Part shown: positions 10,601 through 17,249 of the stretch, piece by piece | Numbering within the stretch: the first letter of the stretch is position 1 | How the letters are laid out: each line of letters starts with the position of its first letter | NCBI RefSeq assembly: GCF_029542085.1 | Contig: NZ_CP107036.1 | Location: forward strand, 2,666,001-2,730,000 | Source of the DNA: Sphingobacterium sp. ML3W | GTDB taxonomy: Bacteria > Bacteroidota > Bacteroidia > Sphingobacteriales > Sphingobacteriaceae | Length of the DNA stretch: 64,000 bases | Reading direction: 5' to 3' | Translations under genes and position numbers: made by a program | Notes under the pieces: generated by a model | Told to the model about the DNA's origin: nothing | Database searches by the model: none | The model's input: only the letters and a program-made list of their open reading frames with translations

Positions 10601-10852
10601 CGATTTAAACAAAAGCTTCTTTCCTTCCGGAACTACGATCGTATAACTACCATCTGCATTGGTAGTAGTTTCCACACGTGTACCCGCATGCTGAACAGAA
10701 ACCGTTACCCCAGCGATAGGCTTATTATTACTATCAAGCACTTTTCCACTGACATTTTTCTGCTGCGCCCAACTCATGGACGGAATACCCAGCGCCATCA
10801 GCACAAGCAGTGTGCTAAGTCGCCGCCTTGATTTCCCTAAATCCTTTTTCAT
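7673..10852 (-). CDS. SusC/RagA family TonB-linked outer membrane transporter
   Basis: A 1059-residue TonB-dependent channel for oligosaccharides. In order: signal peptide (about 1-29, ending SWAQ), a carboxypeptidase-D-like beta domain (about 33-110), a TonB-box-like VVVVGYGTQ (about 115-123), the plug with the SusC signature LKDASAAIYGVRSANGVVLVTT, and a 22-strand barrel ending in an aromatic C-terminus (TLGLSLTF). It sits 127 bases after GH76 and 20 bases before SusD, so the GH76-SusC-SusD-DUF3823-enzyme set reads as one transcription unit. The fusion of the N-terminal beta domain is normal for SusC proteins. Nothing is broken or missing. Confidence 0.97.
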   Translation of the reverse strand: MKKDLGKSRRRLSTLLVLMALGIPSMSWAQQKNVSGKVLDSNNKPIAGVTVSVQHAGTRVETTTNADGSYTIVVPEGKKLLFKSLGFSAKEEITDGKSTINVVLENDDTQLETVVVVGYGTQRKQSLTGAIASVKGTEMRQTKNENPQNMLAGRIPGVRVWQKSAEPGAYSANFDIRGLGAPLVVIDGVPRTSEDFQRLNPSDIEEVSVLKDASAAIYGVRSANGVVLVTTKKGKEGKTTVSYNGSYTFQKPSGMPVLADAISAMTIYNEKSMNNINGGSPVYTEKDFEDFRNGTRRSSDWTSLIFSKYAPQTQHDISFSGGSNKVQYYIGGGYSYQQGFFKSGDLNYNKYNLRSNISAELAKGLKLDLNISGMADQQNNPYTSSVDIIRNYWKQGMLFAAYADPENTLLNYEGLDLEQNTVAMMDADISGYRKFKKKTFQTSAALNYDLSNLSSALQGFSAKALIGYDYRADNNSLFRKEYYQYALNKTTGKYDQKLYNLSSPNQMKREFFDKQQVLGQLILNYDRTFGDQHKVSGLVGWESQKNDGDNFYGLKNLAFGSDQLLAGVEDGQMTSMYGGISDYYNEAKSALLGRVNYDFAGRYIAEFQFRYDGSSRFAKGHQWGFFPSASLGWRISEEPFFKSIDALSFVNQLKFRGSYGVLGDDLSSSWDFGWVPGYVYPATSGNAENGYNNQYAPGYIFGDKYITGVSRKAIANESITWYKAKTFNVGLDFEGWNGLFGFTLDYFERTRSGLFQRRTSEFPTVIGATAPMENANSDRHMGLELELKHHNKINDFSYNVRAIATVTRNKYLTAVQNGPYKNSYDRWRNDNFNNRYQGIQFGYESAGRFENWGDIWSYPIYKERDVLPGDYKYLDWNGDGEINGQDEHPFAFDQTPWLNYSMNLETAYKNFDMNILFQGSALGSMEYKEPLYAIWGSNGGGTLEQYLDRWHPVNPMADPYDPATEWVKGYYGFTGRYPKSNSEFNRVSTAYLRLKSIELGYTISNLKPSSSMRLRVYANAYNLFTMTGVRFVDPEHPDDNLGRMYPLNKTYTLGLSLTF

Positions 10853-10979
10853 ATTTATAATTTGGTTTTAAATAGTGATTAAGCTATCTGATGTATTTTC
10901 ATAGGCTCGCAAGCCCGGTTTTATTGGTATTCGTTTTTAGTATCACAATTGTTTACCTCGATCTTTTTACTTTATCTTG

Positions 10980-12437
10980 CTATTTTTCGATCTGGTATTG
11001 GGACAACATGGCATACTGTGCCGCATAAGTGAACATGAACATTCCCTCCAGGTTATTTTTGTCTTTGTCTGTATGCCACCCACCAAGAAGATCTGGTGGC
11101 AATAAACCGGAACGCAAAAAATGGGCATATCCATAGTCCAAATTCTGCTGGAAGGAGTCCATATAACTTTTGGCTTTTTCGAAGACAGGAGAAATCTGAA
11201 AAAATCCTCTTAGTAATACGCCGTTAAACCAATTGTTGAACCCATCGGAAGCATAGGTATAATACGCAGGTACCTGTGATCCTAGTTTGGCAAAGTATTG
11301 AAAACTGGCATCGCTCAGCTTCTTTCCATCCTCCAAATAGACCTTAGATCGGGTCGCACGGTACAGATCAGCGGCCCCAGAAATCATGGTTCCACTGTTA
11401 TAGGAAAATGAGGTTCCAACAGCTTTCCGTAATTGGGTATTTTTGCGATACTTTATGCCATTGACGATTTCGTAGACAATACTGCAATCTGGATAGCAGT
11501 CTCCCATCATATCATCGTAAACACCTTTACTATTTAATAAATGATCTTTTTGCCAAGCATAAATCCTTTTAGCAAAATCCAAATAAAAATCAGCCTTTCG
11601 CAGCATTTTAGAACGACGCGACTGCCTATCTCCGGCATCGATATAGTTGTATGTGATCTGATCGTTCTTTTTCTTATAGATTTCATGTAGCCAAACCAAT
11701 GGACTGATCATAGGCGCGTTGCTACAAGCATGTTTGGTCACGTAGCCCGGTCCCCAGGGAATTCCACCATTTTCATTGCCCTTATCATCTAGGGTGCAGT
11801 CCCATCCATCCAATACATAGGTTGTTAGGTATTCTGCCTCCTTTAAATAGCGCTCTTTTCCTGTCAGGTGATAGGCTTCAATCAGTTCCCGAATCAACCA
11901 CATTTGATCGTCATAGACATTTAATACCCCAGTTACATTTGCTGCCCCCTTTGCCTTTGCACGATCCACAGCATACACTGTCCAGTCTCTGCTCTGTGTA
12001 AAAGAAATAAGATTAAATGTTCCTAAATAATAAGCGGCATTTTCGTGAAGCTGGACCAATAAATCCACATAACGCTTGTAATGTTTGTCAAATAGGTTAT
12101 GATTCCCTCTTTCTTTTTGAGCTTTAAGTCCATGTAAAATTGCATTGACAGCCTCTATCGAAGCGGAGTACATCCATACACTTGCCTTTTCCTCCGGACG
12201 CACCTTCGTATCGGGATTATAGAAACGATGCATAGACTGTCCATCTGCGGAGAAATAAACTTCCATTGACCGGTCCAAGAGCGCCATCGCCCGTACTAAG
12301 TTCTGATCTTGCCGAGCCTGATCACTTTTGATATTGTCAACGGAAAAAGAAATTCGGATTTCAGCTTGAACCTGCCGCACCATCACCATGGATACGGAAG
12401 CAACAAAAATAAATTGCAGCTTTTTAAAGACTTTCAT
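10980..12437 (-). CDS. GH76 family alpha-1,6-mannanase, exported
   Basis: A 485-residue (alpha/alpha)6-barrel glycoside hydrolase with an N-terminal signal peptide (about 1-25). The GH76 catalytic pair of adjacent aspartates is seen as D176-D177 in the NVYDDQMWLIRELIEAY motif, followed by the family's helical repeat segments (LTGKERYLKEAE, then a GGIPWGPG loop that normally lines the active site). Known GH76 enzymes are endo-alpha-1,6-mannanases acting on the backbone of fungal mannan. No lipobox is seen, so it may be periplasmic or secreted. It is the first gene of the minus-strand operon, and the intergenic region upstream is shared with the divergent SARP-like membrane regulator. The assignment to GH76 is firm; the exact substrate is inferred. 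Confidence 0.92.
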   Translation of the reverse strand: MKVFKKLQFIFVASVSMVMVRQVQAEIRISFSVDNIKSDQARQDQNLVRAMALLDRSMEVYFSADGQSMHRFYNPDTKVRPEEKASVWMYSASIEAVNAILHGLKAQKERGNHNLFDKHYKRYVDLLVQLHENAAYYLGTFNLISFTQSRDWTVYAVDRAKAKGAANVTGVLNVYDDQMWLIRELIEAYHLTGKERYLKEAEYLTTYVLDGWDCTLDDKGNENGGIPWGPGYVTKHACSNAPMISPLVWLHEIYKKKNDQITYNYIDAGDRQSRRSKMLRKADFYLDFAKRIYAWQKDHLLNSKGVYDDMMGDCYPDCSIVYEIVNGIKYRKNTQLRKAVGTSFSYNSGTMISGAADLYRATRSKVYLEDGKKLSDASFQYFAKLGSQVPAYYTYASDGFNNWFNGVLLRGFFQISPVFEKAKSYMDSFQQNLDYGYAHFLRSGLLPPDLLGGWHTDKDKNNLEGMFMFTYAAQYAMLSQYQIEK

Positions 12438-12528
12438 AAGTAAGATTTCGATTTATAATTAGTTCGAATTTCTACCGAAAATATAGGCAGGAATTCTAAC
12501 GCAAGGTAAAGCTGACTGATTAATTTTT

Positions 12529-12548
12529 GGGTTAAAATTGGGTTAAAA
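12529..12548. promoter_or_regulatory. Direct repeat GGGTTAAAA x2 with 11-bp period, candidate operator
   Basis: GGGTTAAAA occurs at 12529-12537 and again at 12540-12548, that is, one helical turn apart. Well-studied SARP regulators of actinobacteria bind direct heptamers with exactly this 11-bp periodicity. The neighbouring divergent gene encodes a SARP-type DNA-binding domain, so this is a natural candidate site, though unproven. Confidence 0.45.
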
Positions 12549-12550
12549 GG

Positions 12551-12558
12551 CAAAAATA
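12551..12558 (-). promoter_or_regulatory. Possible -7 box for the GH76 operon
   Basis: On the minus strand the sequence reads TATTTTTG, a full match to the Bacteroidota TAnnTTTG box. No convincing -33 TTTG lies upstream, and the repeat at 12529-12548 would then fall around the transcription start, so the call is weak. Confidence 0.3.
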
Positions 12559-12798
12559 AAACGATAACCCTCTATTTTATTTCCTTATATCCTATGATTG
12601 GGAAGACTAATACAAACAGCAATTGTAACACAGCTTTTATTTTATTCAGCGCATTTTTTTGCATACTTTTAAGTCCTGTAAGATATTGATAAGGGATATA
12701 CTAACCGTTACTATATTTCATAAAAAGCCGACAGCAGACAAATTATTTTAAACAGGTCTTTGTCGATAACTATTGGTTTAAGTTTTTTTGATTGCACT

Positions 12799-15315
12799 AT
12801 GCGACCCTGTATATTATATATTATTTTTTTGCTCTTAACTCCCCTACTTTCCCGATCGCAGGGGCTCAAATTTAGAGGTGGGCATGAGCCTATAGACAAA
12901 CGTACCTCCTACGAGTTATTTGACAAAAGGGCGATTTCATTTGAACAGGAGTTTACGCTAAAGTTTCAACTTTCCATTTATTCATCCAATTCATTGGGAA
13001 ATATCTTCCGTGTTAAGAATAAAGACAATAACACGGTTTACAATTTATTTTATGATGAGGAGGCCGGTAATTGTATTTTCCGTCTGAACGAAGAAGGTAA
13101 AAGCAGTCTAATCATCGCAAAAATAAATCAGCAACAATTATTCAAGGAGGAATGGATCACGATTCAGTTGACCTTCGACCTGCATAAGCAATTATTTAAG
13201 CTTCAGATACAAAATCAGATTTTTCAATCACCAAAAGTGAAATTACCCTCTCAGTATAGTCCTCAAGTGATTTTTGGAAAAAGTGACTATCTGATCGATG
13301 TTCCGGCCATGTCTATCAAAAATGTGCAGATTGGAAATACGGCCAAAAGCTATCTATTCCCATTAAAAGAAAGCACAGGTACTGTTGTACAGGATGAAAA
13401 TGGGGTTGCTTATGGCTCCACTACAAACCCAACCTGGCTCATTGTGGATTCTTACAAATGGAAAAATCTCTTTGCAAGCAGTTCCTTCTCACAAGCTGGT
13501 TCCAACTACAATCAACGGACCAAAGAGATTTATTATTTCAATCAGGATTCTATCACCATATACAACATAAAGACCAATCAGACGAAAAAACGGACCTTTC
13601 AGAAACCATGTCCCGTAAAATTGGTTTTAGCAAACAATTTTATAGACGTTACGACAAATAAACTGTATGTCTATGAACTTTTCTATACCCAGCCCTATCA
13701 AGGCCCTACGGTAGCCAGCCTTGATCTGGAAACTTTCGAATGGAAGGTCGAAAGTGACGACCTGATGAGGAAAGAATTAAATCATCACGGTTCTTTTTAT
13801 GATGCACAACAGCGACAATTCTATCTTTTCGGTGGTTATGGAAATATGGCTTACAGTGGCGAATTTAGGCGCTACGACTTGGACTCCAGCAAATGGCAAA
13901 CTGTTGACGGATGGACAGGCGATAAAATTTTCCCACGCTATTTTCTTTCGGCTGGCCAAGGGAGTAATAATCGAATCGCTTATATCTTTGGAGGTATGGG
14001 AAATGAATCCGGGGAGCATATTGTAGGTCGAAAATATCTCTATGATTTCTATCAAATAAATTTGGACACCAAGGAAATTACAAAAAAATGGGATGTCCTT
14101 TGGAAAGATAAGCATATCGTGCCTGCCCGTGGTTTGGTGTTCCCCGATAGCAGCCATTTTTACGCCTTATGTTATCCGGAATATCTAACGAAGTCCAATA
14201 TCCAATTGTATCGCTTTTCCGTCAAAGATGGAAGTTTTGATATCCTAGGGGACTCTGTTCCGATCTATTCAGATAAAATAAGTACACATGCCCAACTTTA
14301 TTATGATCAACAATTAGGTAGGCTTCTGGTACTGGTCCAAGAATCAAAAGATGATATACAGTCAACCTTAAAAGTCTATTCCTTGAATATGACGCCGATA
14401 ACTCCTAACGAATTAAATGGAGTTCCACTGGCTGGATCCAACCGCAAAGTATTCTTACTATTGTTGTTATCTACGATTTGCGGAGTTGGCCTCTATTTCT
14501 TTTGGCAGCGAGGTAGGCAAAAGCGAAAAATAGCAAGCGTAGCTGAAAAAAGAATCCTGCAGGTTCCACGGATTGCAGATACTGGAATCCCACAAACAAT
14601 ACAAAAAGACGAGTTTATACGGGCAAATGCAATTTTCCTGTTTGGTGAGTTCCGTGCTTTTGACCGCAACAAACGTGATATCTCTCATTTGTTCAGTACA
14701 AAGCTGAAACAGGCATTTTGTCTTATCCTGTCTAACAGTGCTGGTATTAGTTCACCATATTTCAGTCAGATCATGTGGCCCGACAAATCAGAAGACAAGG
14801 TAAAGAACTCAAGAGGAGTCACGATCAATCATTTACGAAAAGTGCTGAGTGAGTTTGCTGGGATTGAACTCGTATACAAGCAGGGAAGATTCCTTATTGA
14901 ACATAGCGCTGAATTTTATTGTGATTACGTAGATTACATCCAGTTGCTGGCAAACCCTTCGGCTGCTTATGAAAGTAGATTAATTCAGATCATTCAAAGG
15001 GGAAAATTCTTACAGGGGTTGGATCTGCCTGTGTTTGATGCATTGAAGACCGAGGTTGAACAAAATTTATTACCCATTTTACTGACGGAACTTCATAAAG
15101 CTGACATTGCTCATCTGCATAAAAAAAGCATTGAGATTGCGCATACGATATTCTTATTGGATCCGCTAAATGAACAAGCATTATTTTCCGAAATGAAAGC
15201 GATGTTTGCTTTAAATCAGCACAATGAAGCCCGCATTAAATTTCAGCAGTTTTGTCTCAACTATAGACAGCTAATGAACGAAGACTTCCCTTACAACCTG
15301 GATAAAATGATATAA
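12799..15315 (+). CDS. Membrane-spanning SARP-type transcriptional regulator with Kelch-like sensor domain
   Basis: An 838-residue one-component regulator. The start is set at ATG 12799 because it begins a clean signal peptide (about 1-21, ending SRSQG); an upstream TTG at 12760 would spoil it. Outside the membrane lie a LamG/ConA-like beta domain (about 45-180) and Kelch-like blades (FYLFGGYGN near 340, AYIFGGMGN near 393). One membrane segment (about 549-568) is followed by basic residues. Inside is an OmpR-like winged helix (about 610-714) with the SARP motif MWPDKSEDKVKNSRG and INHLRKVL, then a helical BTAD-like domain (about 714-838; LDPLNEQALFSEMKAMF). It would bind DNA while still in the membrane. 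It is divergent from the GH76 operon and so likely controls it. The domain order is seen; ligand and target are inferred. Confidence 0.82.
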   Translation: MRPCILYIIFLLLTPLLSRSQGLKFRGGHEPIDKRTSYELFDKRAISFEQEFTLKFQLSIYSSNSLGNIFRVKNKDNNTVYNLFYDEEAGNCIFRLNEEGKSSLIIAKINQQQLFKEEWITIQLTFDLHKQLFKLQIQNQIFQSPKVKLPSQYSPQVIFGKSDYLIDVPAMSIKNVQIGNTAKSYLFPLKESTGTVVQDENGVAYGSTTNPTWLIVDSYKWKNLFASSSFSQAGSNYNQRTKEIYYFNQDSITIYNIKTNQTKKRTFQKPCPVKLVLANNFIDVTTNKLYVYELFYTQPYQGPTVASLDLETFEWKVESDDLMRKELNHHGSFYDAQQRQFYLFGGYGNMAYSGEFRRYDLDSSKWQTVDGWTGDKIFPRYFLSAGQGSNNRIAYIFGGMGNESGEHIVGRKYLYDFYQINLDTKEITKKWDVLWKDKHIVPARGLVFPDSSHFYALCYPEYLTKSNIQLYRFSVKDGSFDILGDSVPIYSDKISTHAQLYYDQQLGRLLVLVQESKDDIQSTLKVYSLNMTPITPNELNGVPLAGSNRKVFLLLLLSTICGVGLYFFWQRGRQKRKIASVAEKRILQVPRIADTGIPQTIQKDEFIRANAIFLFGEFRAFDRNKRDISHLFSTKLKQAFCLILSNSAGISSPYFSQIMWPDKSEDKVKNSRGVTINHLRKVLSEFAGIELVYKQGRFLIEHSAEFYCDYVDYIQLLANPSAAYESRLIQIIQRGKFLQGLDLPVFDALKTEVEQNLLPILLTELHKADIAHLHKKSIEIAHTIFLLDPLNEQALFSEMKAMFALNQHNEARIKFQQFCLNYRQLMNEDFPYNLDKMI

Positions 15316-15355
15316 ATAAGCCCCACCATATACTGCTGTATGGTGGGGCTTATTT
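15314..15355. terminator. Bidirectional intrinsic terminator
   Basis: AAATAAGCCCCACCATA (15314-15330) pairs perfectly with TATGGTGGGGCTTATTT (15339-15355) around an 8-base loop, with T-rich ends on both sides. It separates the convergent membrane regulator and DUF1275 genes and overlaps the regulator's stop codon. Confidence 0.9.
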
Positions 15356-15374
15356 ATTATTATCACCAAGAGAT

Positions 15375-16124
15375 TTAGGCAACCAATTCCTCGCGATGAC
15401 GTTTTACAAATTGTTTTTTAAGCAGGTATAGTTTATAATAATCATATAAACCTATGATAAGCAAAACAAAACAAACCACATAAAATGTTTTATTAGACAA
15501 GTAATTAAAGGAGATTCCACTGAGTAGTCCTCCCATTACATAACTTGTGACAATGGTCAGTAACAAATGAAACTTATCCACCAAATCTTTATTGCTTCTA
15601 TTGGCTTCTTTGGTGAACATGGATATTAGTATCGCTAGATCGGTCGTCAATCCGGTCAAATGTGTTGTCTTTACAACTGAATTGGATATACTCGCTGTCA
15701 ATCCATTTTGCAGTCCCATCGCAAACAATAAGGCCCCAACCAATATCTCGGTTTCCTTGAGTGAATCTTCGTAGAAAACATCGAGATATATCCCTACAAA
15801 CAAAATACTTAATATCTCCAGCACCAGGGGTATCGAATGTGTCAGGTATGCACTGAACTTTCCTTTACCATGGATGATAATTAAGTTGGAAAGCATGCTT
15901 CCTGTTAAAAACAAAAGGATCCAAAACAAAACGACAGCACCTTGATACCAGTTTCCTTTTGCTATCTCCTGTGCAAAAACAGCATAATATCCTGTTACAT
16001 TTGATGTAAAGGAAAAAAACACAATCACTGAAGCGACGTTAACCATACCAGCAGAAAATGCCGTTAGTCCACCCAGCTTAATGTTATCTTGAATGGTCCT
16101 ATGATTGCTATATTTTCTTAGCAT
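15375..16124 (-). CDS. DUF1275 (YoaK-like) integral membrane protein
   Basis: A 249-residue inner-membrane protein with about six to seven hydrophobic segments. The DUF1275 pattern is visible: an N-terminal GGLTAFSAGMVNVASVIVF segment, a TSNVTGYY motif, and a central block with GLQNGLTASIS and THLTGLTTDLAI. The family is widespread and its transport or other role is unknown. It overlaps the 3' end of the upstream gene by 17 bases, as the last of three overlapping minus-strand genes, which indicates translational coupling. The charged tail (KRHREELVA) is cytoplasmic by the positive-inside rule. Family assignment is firm; function is not known. Confidence 0.88.
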   Translation of the reverse strand: MLRKYSNHRTIQDNIKLGGLTAFSAGMVNVASVIVFFSFTSNVTGYYAVFAQEIAKGNWYQGAVVLFWILLFLTGSMLSNLIIIHGKGKFSAYLTHSIPLVLEILSILFVGIYLDVFYEDSLKETEILVGALLFAMGLQNGLTASISNSVVKTTHLTGLTTDLAILISMFTKEANRSNKDLVDKFHLLLTIVTSYVMGGLLSGISFNYLSNKTFYVVCFVLLIIGLYDYYKLYLLKKQFVKRHREELVA

Positions 16125-16608
16125 ATTTTTCCTTTCCTCCTTTTTTCAGCACGATACGCGCTATTCCCTTGGTCTGCATATCCAAATTGAGATGCAATAC
16201 CAGCTGATTTTTGTTCAGTTTCTGTATAACAAAACTCTCCACAAGCTCGTTATTTTTTCGAAGTTCAAGGATATGGCCCCTTCCTTTCAAAAACCAGTTA
16301 TACTGTTTGTCCTTATGATGGGCGACAAAATTCTTTTCACCCATTTTTTCAAAATGCCATAAACCGTCCTGTAAGGGCGGCAGATGGGCAATAGCAGCAT
16401 CTTTGATACCTTCATGAATAACCGTCTGTTTTTTGAATATTGGCGATTTCTCCACTTTTTCAAAGTACCATCCCTGTTCTTCCCACTCGCCTTCTAAAAG
16501 CCTTTCAGGATTTTCGTAAAGCATAACCATCGATGATGCCCCCAGAAGCAACAATGCCAAAAAGACAAAATTGAATCTTGCTAGTATTTTTCTTTTAGTA
16601 GTTAACAT
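16108..16608 (-). CDS. Small membrane-anchored protein of unknown function
   Basis: A 166-residue protein that I do not recognise. The start chosen is ATG 16608, which overlaps the end of the upstream gene by 14 bases and directly precedes an N-terminal membrane anchor or uncleaved signal (about 11-31, FVFLALLLLGASSMVML). The rest is a small, probably extracytoplasmic beta-rich domain with a repeated pattern GEWEEQGWYFEK and LQDGLWHFEKMG, and a basic tail. This resembles the short lipocalin-like domains in which a residual amount is computed around conserved Trp residues, but no family can be named with confidence. It overlaps both neighbours, so its product is probably made together with the USP-like and DUF1275 proteins. 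Confidence 0.75.
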   Translation of the reverse strand: MLTTKRKILARFNFVFLALLLLGASSMVMLYENPERLLEGEWEEQGWYFEKVEKSPIFKKQTVIHEGIKDAAIAHLPPLQDGLWHFEKMGEKNFVAHHKDKQYNWFLKGRGHILELRKNNELVESFVIQKLNKNQLVLHLNLDMQTKGIARIVLKKGGKEKYAKKI

Positions 16609-17119
16609 CCCATTTTTTATTAAAAAATAAATCCCCCAAGACACTTCCTCCAGTTTTATGCATTGCTGGTTTTTCGACAATGGCTACACGTTTACGCTTA
16701 CTTTCGTTGAGGTGCAACAAAGCCTGTCCAACATCAAAGAAATGTCTCGTTCTTTTTTCAAATTGATAATCTGTTGGAATCTTGACCTCGTCAATCCGGG
16801 CTCCATTCAGATAATGATGTAAATAATTGGGATTGTCCGTACCGATAATATCTGCGTAGATATTAAGTTTACGATTTTCGTATCGGTGGCAGATCATTTG
16901 ACAGGCTTTCAAAAAATCCTCTGACTGAAGGTCGTTGAGTTGATCCTCTAGTTTGATTCCTAATAATTCGCTGATTGAGGTGCTACTTTTATTTCCATAA
17001 ACCAAAATAACGTCAAGCTGTTCAGCCTTCGACTGCTCAATACTATGGATTACAAAAAAAAGTGAATCAATTGTAAAATCACTTGGAATCAATACGCGTG
17101 TCGCTTTTGCCATACCCAA
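16595..17119 (-). CDS. Cytoplasmic protein with universal-stress-protein-like start
   Basis: A 174-residue soluble protein. The first strand RVLIPSDFTIDSLFFVIHSIE followed by DVILVYG resembles the first beta-alpha-beta unit of universal stress proteins, but the ATP-binding G-2x-G-9x-G(S/T) motif is not seen and the C-terminal half (ending FFNKKWDVNY) is unlike that family. The start may be the ATG at 17119 or the one two codons later. It is the first gene of the overlapping trio with the 166-residue membrane protein and DUF1275, immediately downstream of a two-component pair whose binding repeats may lie at 17203-17249. The function is not known. Confidence 0.75.
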   Translation of the reverse strand: MGMAKATRVLIPSDFTIDSLFFVIHSIEQSKAEQLDVILVYGNKSSTSISELLGIKLEDQLNDLQSEDFLKACQMICHRYENRKLNIYADIIGTDNPNYLHHYLNGARIDEVKIPTDYQFEKRTRHFFDVGQALLHLNESKRKRVAIVEKPAMHKTGGSVLGDLFFNKKWDVNY

Positions 17120-17131
17120 TTATTTTTTTAA

Positions 17132-17139
17132 CAAAGTTA
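17132..17139 (-). promoter_or_regulatory. Possible -7 box for the three-gene unit 17119-15375
   Basis: The minus strand reads TAACTTTG, a full TAnnTTTG match, 13 bases before the first ATG. This implies a very short leader. No well-spaced -33 TTTG is seen (TTG at 17154-17156 is only 14 bases away). Confidence 0.4.
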
Positions 17140-17202
17140 ATGGGTGCACATGGCAACGGAATGAAGCTAGAATTAGCTTTCCATTAGAATTTTAAGAGAC
17201 TT

Positions 17203-17249
17203 ATTAAAATGAGATTAAAAATAATAAGGAAATTAAAATGGGATTAAAA
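17203..17249. repeat. Phased TTTTAAT repeats (two 18-mers, 17/18 identical)
   Basis: ATTAAAATGAGATTAAAA (17203-17220) and ATTAAAATGGGATTAAAA (17232-17249) differ by one base. Read on the minus strand they give four TTTTAAT boxes, spaced 11, 18 and 11 bases. Response regulators of the OmpR family bind 6-7 base direct repeats with about 11-base phasing. The array overlaps the stop codon of the kinase gene and precedes the USP-like gene, so it may be the operator through which the adjacent regulator controls that trio. Confidence 0.55.

Larger units (their letters stand above)
12438..12798. other. Divergent intergenic region between GH76 and the membrane regulator
   Basis: A 361-base AT-rich region that must carry promoters for both directions. 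It holds the direct repeat at 12529-12548, a minus-strand box TATTTTTG (12551-12558), and a weaker minus-strand TATTTTCG near 12476-12483. No gene was seen. Confidence 0.6.

Noticed and set aside
12711..12899. 62-residue minus-strand frame across the start of the membrane regulator
   Set aside because: Overlaps the signal-peptide region of a strong gene and shows no protein features.
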